Of a DNA stretch of 64,000 nucleotides, positions 58,310-64,000 are shown piece by piece; positions within the stretch are counted from its first letter, which is position 1; the number at the start of each line of letters is the position of its first letter. The notes under the pieces were generated by a model. It was not told where the DNA came from. It searched no databases and saw only the letters and a program-made list of their open reading frames with translations. The stretch comes from SZUA-217 sp964194555 (GTDB taxonomy: Bacteria; Actinomycetota; Acidimicrobiia; Spongiisociales; ZC4RG35), in assembly GCA_964194555.1 (NCBI GenBank), contig CAXMMT010000050.1, positions 26,428 through 90,427 on the forward strand, in the 5' to 3' direction. Made by a program: the position numbers and the translations under genes.

Positions 58310-60240
58310 GAATCAGGCTGAGTGGTTGTGGTAGTGCTGCCTGGTGATGTTGTGATCGTGCTGCTCGGTGGAATCGTCGTCGTGGTGGTCGGGCAGGTGT
58401 CCTCCTGACCGGGGACCATGCACGGGTGAACCTCGAATATGGCCAGTCGAGCCTGGTAGCGGACAATCCACTCCTCTTCGGCAATGAGGACGATTCCGTC
58501 TCTGAGCTTCTTCCGGGTGACCGTCACGCTCCACCCGTCGCCCTCAGTCTGGGTCTGGTCGACATGATCTATCTCCAATTCGGGATTGGCCACATATCTC
58601 GGCTCACCCGGAGTGGTTACGGCAAAGCGGCTGGAAACGATTCCTTGGATGTGGATCGCCTCGGGCCCGCCTCTGGAGGGAACCCAGATATTTGTCTCGC
58701 CACCGCTCTGCTCGCCCTTGACTGTTCGCCCGTCGTTGTCACCGAAAATCCGGACCGTGATCGAGGTGTCGGTGTACAGAGTGTCGATCATGATCGCCTT
58801 GGGTGTGTCGTTGCGAAAGATGAGATTGGGTGTGGTCCAGCTGATCGTGGCCTCGATACCTTCGGGATAACGCGAGAAATAGAAGGAGTGAGGCTTGTGG
58901 GCTATGTCCTCATAGCCACCCCAGAAGACGGCGTTGTAGGTGGTCGTTGCGAACTGGCTGACCCCGCCACCAATGGTGTCCTGGAGTTGGCCGGCGACGA
59001 TCGTCCCTGCCGGCAAATACCCTTTTGCCTCGGTTCTCTGTCCGACGTGGTCGTTGATGCTGAATTCTGACCCGGAGCGGACTATGACCATGTCCATAGC
59101 GTCGGCCATCAGTTGGATGTTGTTGACCCGGTCCTGGCAGCAGGAGTGAAACGTTGTGAATGATGAGACGAGATGGGTGATTCCCAGGTTTTCGAGAGAC
59201 TCGGTGGTCACGTTTGGGTCGGCGTCCTCTACCAGCGGCAACTGTCCGAGTCTTCCCGTGGTCATTCCGGCCTGAAGAAGCTTCTGCGCCGTTTCCCTCT
59301 CGTCGATCCTGGTTCCCCGAATGCCGGGGACGACTCTGATCGAATCGCCCGATATCTCGAATCGGGCGTCGACCGGGGCAGCCTCATACTCGGATCTGAC
59401 CGGCTGAAGAAAAGCGTCGATGGTCTCCGGGTCGAAGGAGTGGACGATCTGAGGTGTGCCCGAAGCGATGGTTTCTGACCGGTAGGCCTCGGCCAATTGG
59501 CCGGGTGTGAAGACGAGCTCGCTCCCATTGTGGACCATCCGAATCGAGTCGGAGAGAAGTTGGTTGGCTTCCAGTAGGGCTTGGTCGATGTCCGAGTCGC
59601 TGAGTTCCGGAATGATCGTCTCCGTGGGTAGAGACTCCGTCTCCGGCATCTCGGCTAGAAGGTTCGCCTCGATGATCTCCGTGCTTTCGTCTCGCTCGAT
59701 ACCTGTGCCGGGTGCCGGGTAGATGGGCTTGGGAACGCCATCGGTCATCTCGATGGCGCCGAGACTGGCAGGTCTCGAGATGACCCCCAGATCCCAATCG
59801 TCGAATATCTGTTCGATCGATGCGGGATCCGTGGAGCCGCTCAACCCCAATTCGACGGTCGAGAAGGTATGGCGAAGCCACCAGAGGAACTGATATGGAG
59901 CGTTTCCCTCCCGTCCGACGCGCATCGCCTCTTCGACGACCTTCTTCTCGTCGACGTCGAAACCCGTCTCTGCCGGATTCAACAACACCTGTGTGCTCTC
60001 GATGGTGAAGGAAGCGGTCCTTGCCAGATATTGATCCTCGACGGCGAGGATGGCACTGGTCGCCTCTTCCTGAGTGAGACCGCCGATGGGTGTCCCGACC
60101 ACTTCAACATGGCCCAGCACCTCATCTTGGGAGACGTTGCGAGTGAGCCCGTATGCGGCAAACAGCACCACAAATAACCCGGCTACCACGATCACGGCAG
60201 TCAGCAACGGATGTATGCGAAAGGAAAGGTGCTTGTTCAT
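58306..60240 (-). CDS. VanW-family protein with peptidoglycan-binding-like domains
   Basis: This 644-residue exported protein starts with a short cytoplasmic part and one membrane helix (LLTAVIVVAGLFVVLFAAYG). Two repeated PG_binding_4-type domains follow (GGLTQEEATSAILAVEDQY near residue 55 and another near 200-300). A VanW domain spans residues about 380-500 (SSFTTFHSCCQDRVNNIQLM, GGGVSQFATTTYNAVFWGGY). A G5-like segment and a Thr/Ser/Pro tail (TTTTTIPPSSTITTS) end it. Such proteins bind or remodel the cell wall; the exact function is unknown. The ATG at 60240 lies 26 bp from the palindromic element. Confidence 0.88.
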   Translation of the reverse strand: MNKHLSFRIHPLLTAVIVVAGLFVVLFAAYGLTRNVSQDEVLGHVEVVGTPIGGLTQEEATSAILAVEDQYLARTASFTIESTQVLLNPAETGFDVDEKKVVEEAMRVGREGNAPYQFLWWLRHTFSTVELGLSGSTDPASIEQIFDDWDLGVISRPASLGAIEMTDGVPKPIYPAPGTGIERDESTEIIEANLLAEMPETESLPTETIIPELSDSDIDQALLEANQLLSDSIRMVHNGSELVFTPGQLAEAYRSETIASGTPQIVHSFDPETIDAFLQPVRSEYEAAPVDARFEISGDSIRVVPGIRGTRIDERETAQKLLQAGMTTGRLGQLPLVEDADPNVTTESLENLGITHLVSSFTTFHSCCQDRVNNIQLMADAMDMVIVRSGSEFSINDHVGQRTEAKGYLPAGTIVAGQLQDTIGGGVSQFATTTYNAVFWGGYEDIAHKPHSFYFSRYPEGIEATISWTTPNLIFRNDTPKAIMIDTLYTDTSITVRIFGDNDGRTVKGEQSGGETNIWVPSRGGPEAIHIQGIVSSRFAVTTPGEPRYVANPELEIDHVDQTQTEGDGWSVTVTRKKLRDGIVLIAEEEWIVRYQARLAIFEVHPCMVPGQEDTCPTTTTTIPPSSTITTSPGSTTTTTQPDS

Positions 60241-60265
60241 GTGAAAGGCCGCCCCAACCGGCCTA

Positions 60266-60430
60266 AGTGCCCCCAACACAAATACGATGACGTTTCGACG
60301 GACAGATGACCCCGCTCGCGGCGTCCTCGTCCTCGACGCACCGCTGTGGGTGCGCCTTTGTCCTGCGGTGCGGCGAGGCGACGCCCCTGTCTCGCCGAAA
60401 CATGCGACCGTACTTATGTTGGAGAGCACT
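60266..60430. repeat. Palindromic element, arm type B (copy 2)
   Basis: This 165-bp element lies between divergent genes. The left end AGTGCCCCCAACACAAATACG mirrors the right end CGTACTTATGTTGGAGAGCACT. The core has CCCCGCTCGCGGCGTCCTCG and the hairpin GCACCGCTGTGGGTGC. It shares about the first 85 bp with the copy at 29138 at high identity. Confidence 0.92.
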
Positions 60431-60497
60431 GAGCCCTGGACCGGGCATGGTACCGCCGGGGCCACCAATATCTGAACCGGAGATGTCGGTGTCTCGG

Positions 60498-60503
60498 TAT
60501 AAC
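60498..60503 (+). promoter_or_regulatory. Candidate -10 element of the nuclease gene
   Basis: TATAAC lies 10 nt before the ATG at 60514; there is no Shine-Dalgarno. Confidence 0.4.
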
Positions 60504-60513
60504 CTCGTCCCTG

Positions 60514-61290
60514 ATGTCGGTGGCTATTCCACATGTGATTCCTGGAGAAGAGATACGTCTATCTGCTTCGACGTACGTGACGTGGAAAAAGTGCCCGGAT
60601 TCGGCAAATGCCCGGCTTCAGGGAAAATACGGCCCCGACACTCGCCCGGCGTTCACGGGCATTCTCGCTCATCGCATCTTCAGCCGTCATCTCAGGGGAG
60701 GTTCGATCGAATCTGATGATTTCGTTCAGGCCTGCCGGGAGGAGATCGGTGGATCCAATCTCAATAACAAGCTTGCTGGCCTCGATATGAAACCTTCTGT
60801 TCTCGCTGGAGTGATCGAAGAGGTGCGTGACCTCTACGACCGTTTCATTCGACTCCCCGTCGATGGTTTCGAGGGATCGGAGGTCGATCTGAAGTATGAG
60901 ACGGACGACGGTCTCCAGTTGGTTGGCGTGGTCGACGCGGTTTATCGGGAGGATCTGGGCGGTCATCGTCTTGTCGACTGGAAGACCGGAGAGCTTGGGG
61001 AACCCGAGGACCAACTCATGTTCTATGCGTTGCTCTGGGCTCTCGACCACACCGAGGTCCCGGTATTTGTCGAGGCGGTATCGGTGCGAACGGGGGAGAG
61101 ATATCGGGCAGTTCCGTCAAGCGCGGCTGTCCAGGAGGTGGCCACAGAGGTGGCCCGTCTGGCCAGCGAGATGCGCACCGCGTGGAGCGCAGGGTCGAGA
61201 CTCGAGAAGAGAGCCGGTCCCTGGTGCCGTTTCTGTCCGATCCTCTCCGATTGCGCCGAGGGTCAGGCGGCGGAGGGGCTGCTCTCGTGA
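60514..61290 (+). CDS. PD-(D/E)XK nuclease of the RecB/Cas4-like type
   Basis: This 258-residue protein has the PDDEXK_1 core: LSASTYVTWKKCPDSANA, a His in FTGILAHRIFSRHL, Asp in LVGVVDAVYREDLGG and the (D/E)xK part HRLVDWKTGELGEPEDQL. The C-terminal cysteines CRFCPILSDC, with the N-terminal Cys, suit a 4Fe-4S cluster as in RecB/AddB/Cas4-type nucleases. No helicase partner and no CRISPR array lie in the window, so it is probably a stand-alone DNA repair nuclease. Confidence 0.82.
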   Translation: MSVAIPHVIPGEEIRLSASTYVTWKKCPDSANARLQGKYGPDTRPAFTGILAHRIFSRHLRGGSIESDDFVQACREEIGGSNLNNKLAGLDMKPSVLAGVIEEVRDLYDRFIRLPVDGFEGSEVDLKYETDDGLQLVGVVDAVYREDLGGHRLVDWKTGELGEPEDQLMFYALLWALDHTEVPVFVEAVSVRTGERYRAVPSSAAVQEVATEVARLASEMRTAWSAGSRLEKRAGPWCRFCPILSDCAEGQAAEGLLS

Positions 61291-61314
61291 TCAACGAACG
61301 CGATATCGTCGATA

Positions 61315-61332
61315 TATCGACTATTGTCGATA
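61315..61332. promoter_or_regulatory. Candidate ArsR operator
   Basis: TATCGAC and GTCGATA are perfect inverted repeats with a 4-nt spacer (TATT), ending 4 nt before the arsR ATG at 61337. A further CGATATCG stands just upstream at 61301-61308. It fits autoregulation by the downstream repressor. Confidence 0.6.
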
Positions 61333-61336
61333 CGAC

Positions 61337-61669
61337 ATGAGTTATTGCTGCACACCCTTGTTCGAAGGTGTCATCGATGAGGCGGCAGCCGCTGAGATGG
61401 CCCCGGTTCTTGCCGCCCTTGCTGATCCCGTTCGGCTTCGCATCGTCTCGATCCTCGCCGGATCACCCGACGGAGCGGCCTGCGGATGCGACCTGGAGAC
61501 CCCGCTCGGACTCTCCCAGCCGACCGTGTCCCACCATCTGAGGATTCTCCGGGAGGCGGGTATGGTCGAGGGGACCAGGGAAGGCCGCTGGGTTTACTAC
61601 CGGGTAGTCCCCGAGCGACTTTCCGAGATCCGGGAGGCGCTCGCGCCCGCGTCGGCTATCTCGGTTTAG
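61337..61669 (+). CDS. ArsR-family metal-responsive repressor
   Basis: This 110-residue winged-helix repressor begins MSYCCTPLFEGVIDEAAAAE. Its DNA-binding helix is LGLSQPTVSHHLRILREAGM, followed by the wing EGTREGRWVYYRV. The N-terminal Cys-Cys pair (residues 4-5) with CGCDL near residue 50 recalls the arsenite site of the Corynebacterium ArsR group. No ars transporter or reductase is adjacent, so it appears to be an orphan. It ends 14 bp into the convergent FAH gene. Confidence 0.87.
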   Translation: MSYCCTPLFEGVIDEAAAAEMAPVLAALADPVRLRIVSILAGSPDGAACGCDLETPLGLSQPTVSHHLRILREAGMVEGTREGRWVYYRVVPERLSEIREALAPASAISV

Positions 61670-62525
61670 TGCTTTCACCGGGCTCGCCCGGCGCCCGGAT
61701 TCCACGAAACTCCCAGTCACCCCCGAGGGCCGTGGACAGCACTTCCTCGGACTCACTGGGTTGGGCTCCGATCTCGGATCGTAATTCGATGTCCCCCTGG
61801 ACGATGGTGTTGGTGAGAGCTCCGAGACCCTCTACCTCGACCGTGACCACGTCACCCGGGGCGACCGGTCTCGATCCGGCTGGTGTTCCGCTGAGGATCA
61901 CGTCGCCAGGGAGAAGAGTGATGGTCCGGGCGATGTCGGCCACCAGGTAGTGCATGTCCCACGCCATTTCTGAGGTGTTGCCCGTCTGGACTCTCTGTCC
62001 GTTGACAGTTGTCTGGATGTCCTTGTCATGGAAATCCCAATCGGCGACGAGTCCGGGCCCGATCGGGCACAGGGTGTCTGACCCCTTTACCCGAAGCATC
62101 GATCCGGCATCGGTGTCGCGGAAGTCGTGGAGCCCGTAGTCGTTGGCTATCGAGTAGCCGGCGATGTGATGCGGCGCTTCGTCCTGGGAGATGTTGAAGG
62201 CCCTCTCACCAATCAAAATGGCGATCTCTCCCTCGAAGTTGAGGTATTTGCACCGCTGAGGGCGAATCACATCGCCCATGTGCGAGCTGAGTGCTGTGGT
62301 TGGCTTCTGAAAGTAGGTCGGGGCCGGAGGAAGTTTGGTCATGAACTCATCCACCCTGCTCCCGTAGTTGAGGTGAACGGCGATGATCTTGGATGGTTCT
62401 GTCGGAGGGAGATGTTGGGCTTCGTTGATCGAGATGTGCTCGCCATCGACCGTGACCAACTCGTCGCCTTCCCGGCGGGTCGAAACGGGCTCGCCGTTGA
62501 AAAGGATCCTTCGGTATTCAGTCAT
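61656..62525 (-). CDS. Fumarylacetoacetate hydrolase family protein
   Basis: This 289-residue enzyme has the FAH catalytic domain: KIIAVHLNYGSRVDEFMTKL, YFQKPTTALSSHMGDVIRP, LNFEGEIAILIGERAFNIS (metal Glu) and IAGYSIANDYGLHDFRD. GDVILSGTPAGSRPVAPGD closes the domain. The set fits 2-oxo-3-ene-1,7-dioate isomerase/decarboxylase (HpaG type) or related acylpyruvases. The substrate is not defined. The N-terminal 45 residues are the small FAH cap. Confidence 0.87.
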   Translation of the reverse strand: MTEYRRILFNGEPVSTRREGDELVTVDGEHISINEAQHLPPTEPSKIIAVHLNYGSRVDEFMTKLPPAPTYFQKPTTALSSHMGDVIRPQRCKYLNFEGEIAILIGERAFNISQDEAPHHIAGYSIANDYGLHDFRDTDAGSMLRVKGSDTLCPIGPGLVADWDFHDKDIQTTVNGQRVQTGNTSEMAWDMHYLVADIARTITLLPGDVILSGTPAGSRPVAPGDVVTVEVEGLGALTNTIVQGDIELRSEIGAQPSESEEVLSTALGGDWEFRGIRAPGEPGESTKPR

Positions 62526-62592
62526 CGACTGCTCACGGTAACTGTGCTTGGGGTGGTGGGGCGTCAGCTAGGTTTCGGTACCCAACGATCCC

Positions 62593-63855
62593 ATGGCACA
62601 CAAAGTTCTCCACTCAGATCTCGGTGATCCCAACGCCGACATCACTTCACATGACACCTATCTGGCTGGGTTCCCCCATGCCGCCTTCAAGCGTCTCCGG
62701 GCGAATAGTCCGGTGGGATGGGTCGACGAGGGCGATGACGGCGCCGGGTTCTGGGCGATAACCAAACACGCCGACATCATCGAGGTGAGTCGCGACTACA
62801 AGCGGTTCACTGCGGCCCGGGGCATCCGCATAGAAGAGATGGCTGATGACGAGCTCGATGCCCGTCGCACACTGATGGAGTTCGATCCGCCAGACCACAC
62901 CCGGCTACGCCGCTTGGTCCAGCCGGGGTTCACCCCAAAGGTGGTGACGACTTATGAGGCCGCCTTCCGCAAGCTCGTCGGGCTGGTGCTGGACGAAGTG
63001 CTCCCGCTCGGAGAGTTCGACTTTGTCACCGAGATTGCGAGGGAGCTGCCCATACGCATGCTCTGTCGGCTCGTTGGTGTCCCCGAGGACGATTCCGCCC
63101 AACTCGTGGCCTGGGGCGATCAGATGATTTCCAACGCCGACCCTGAGTACACGCCGGTGATCATCGACAAGGTCGATAGCGACGAGTATCGGCTCCTTCC
63201 GTTCAGATCTCCTGCCGCCCTGGAGATCTTCCGCTACGCCGAGGAGATCGCACTCGAGCGGCGACAAGACCCCAAGGACGACATCATCACGACGCTGCTC
63301 ACTGCCGAGCCGGACGGGGAGCCTCTTACCGATCTCGAGTTCAAGAACTTCTTCACTCTGATGATGGTTGCCGGCAACGAGACCACACGGCACACGATCA
63401 GCCATGGTCTGACCTATCTGCACGACCATCCTGACCAGCTTGCTCAATGGCGTGAGGACTTGAGGATCGGGTCCGAGAAGGCAACGGAGGAGATTCTCAG
63501 GGCTTCGAGCGTGACTATGCACTTCCGTCGGACTGCCACCGAGGACACCGAGATCAGAGGTGTGCCGATCAGGGCCGGGGACAAGGTCGTCGTTTGGTAT
63601 ACGTCAGCGAACTACGACACCGACCTCTTTGATGATCCCTTCACATTGGATCTGAGACGCGACCCGAACCCACACATTGCCTTCGGCACCGGTCGTCATG
63701 TCTGTCTGGGCCAATCTCTGGCCAGACTCGAGGTGAGAGTGTTCTTCGAGGAGTTCTTGGGCCGGGTCGCCGACTTCGAAGTGGGCAAGCCCGATCGGCT
63801 TCGCTCCAATTTCATCTCGGGTATAAAGCACCTTCCGGTGCGCGTAGAGACCTAA
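62593..63855 (+). CDS. Cytochrome P450
   Basis: This 420-residue soluble P450 has the I-helix MMVAGNETTRHTISHGLTYL, the K-helix ExxR as EEILRASSV, and the heme loop IAFGTGRHVCLGQSLARLEV (proximal Cys). The region between residues 75 and 110 (DPPDHTRLRRLVQPGFTPKV) is the usual B-C segment. It resembles actinobacterial CYP enzymes that hydroxylate steroids or fatty acids. No ferredoxin or reductase gene is adjacent. Confidence 0.94.
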   Translation: MAHKVLHSDLGDPNADITSHDTYLAGFPHAAFKRLRANSPVGWVDEGDDGAGFWAITKHADIIEVSRDYKRFTAARGIRIEEMADDELDARRTLMEFDPPDHTRLRRLVQPGFTPKVVTTYEAAFRKLVGLVLDEVLPLGEFDFVTEIARELPIRMLCRLVGVPEDDSAQLVAWGDQMISNADPEYTPVIIDKVDSDEYRLLPFRSPAALEIFRYAEEIALERRQDPKDDIITTLLTAEPDGEPLTDLEFKNFFTLMMVAGNETTRHTISHGLTYLHDHPDQLAQWREDLRIGSEKATEEILRASSVTMHFRRTATEDTEIRGVPIRAGDKVVVWYTSANYDTDLFDDPFTLDLRRDPNPHIAFGTGRHVCLGQSLARLEVRVFFEEFLGRVADFEVGKPDRLRSNFISGIKHLPVRVET

Positions 63856-63857
63856 CG

Positions 63858-64000
63858 TTGGTCAAGATATTTGACAGCCAGCTCGGTCATCTTTCATCGG
63901 ACACCATCGAAACGGTGTCCGAACAGGTTCTTGACCAAGCAGACGATCTGACTACCGGTCAGCTTGGGGCACGTCTCACCCGAAAGGTGATGGAAATCGA
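63858..64000 (+). CDS. DUF222 / HNH-endonuclease-type protein, truncated by the window
   Basis: The last 143 bases form an open frame from TTG 63858 that runs off the edge. It contains TVSEQVLDQADDLTTGQLGA then RLTRKVMEI, matching the N-terminal half of DUF222 (13E12 repeat) proteins, which usually end in an HNH nuclease domain. That domain would lie beyond the window. The true start could be elsewhere, since the frame is open for about 70 bases upstream. Confidence 0.6.
   Translation, partial: MVKIFDSQLGHLSSDTIETVSEQVLDQADDLTTGQLGARLTRKVMEI

Noticed and set aside
60514..61290. Cas4 and a CRISPR system
   Set aside because: The nuclease resembles RecB/Cas4, but there are no cas neighbours and no direct-repeat array anywhere in the window.

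Overview
The window reads as chromosomal DNA of a GC-rich actinobacterium. The gene set (NAD-dependent ligase, gatCAB, mfd, an actinobacterial-type dapD, a DUF501/ppx/enolase cluster, nickel superoxide dismutase, a DUF222 protein at the edge) and several lipoproteins with long threonine-rich linkers suggest the class Acidimicrobiia. That placement is inference. Genes are densely packed, with many 1 to 8 bp overlaps, GTG/TTG starts and probable leaderless transcripts.

Layout. 0-9.7 kb: a SHOCT protein, argGH, a 2-oxoacid:ferredoxin oxidoreductase (korAB), an amidase, a DUF3048 lipoprotein, an ACT protein, and a fusion of a Ni-SOD maturation protease with an AlkA-type glycosylase, divergent from sodN. 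10-15.6 kb: a PGPGW membrane protein, metG, an EamA transporter, a lipoprotein, a methyltransferase-like protein and a DoxX-like protein. 15.5-22.5 kb: a bacterial microcompartment (BMC) locus with a divergent helix-turn-helix/coiled-coil protein, rpiB, deoC, BMC-T, BMC-H, BMC-P, CoA-acylating aldehyde dehydrogenase, a second BMC-T and two more BMC-P, bounded by a half-size flavoprotein. 22.6-42.8 kb: a second AlkA-like glycosylase, a small membrane gene with an in-frame TGA, hydrolases, pgl, rplY-pth-glpK, pgsA, an epimerase, an alkylsulfatase, a BASS transporter, mfd, a PpiC lipoprotein, mazG, and eno-ftsB-DUF501-ppx. 42.8-64 kb: tRNA-Leu, an MFS exporter, enoyl-CoA hydratase, cysteine desulfurase-mnmA-ligA, dapD/dapE, gatCAB, pyk, an epimerase pseudogene, a VanW protein, a PD-(D/E)XK nuclease, an orphan ArsR regulator, an FAH-family enzyme, a P450 and a truncated DUF222 gene.

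The BMC locus fits the sugar-phosphate type. Deoxyribose 5-phosphate would be cleaved by DeoC to glyceraldehyde 3-phosphate and acetaldehyde, and the acetaldehyde converted to acetyl-CoA inside the shell. All three enzymes carry an N-terminal amphipathic helix that looks like an encapsulation peptide. No phosphotransacylase or alcohol dehydrogenase is present in the window.

The most novel-looking structure is a family of six 165-168 bp imperfect palindromes between genes (near 16.4, 25.5, 29.1, 37.1, 49.8 and 60.3 kb). They share a core, fall into three arm types, and most end in CTAG. One supplies the stop codons of both flanking genes. Three others end so that a -10-like TAGNNT points at the next gene.
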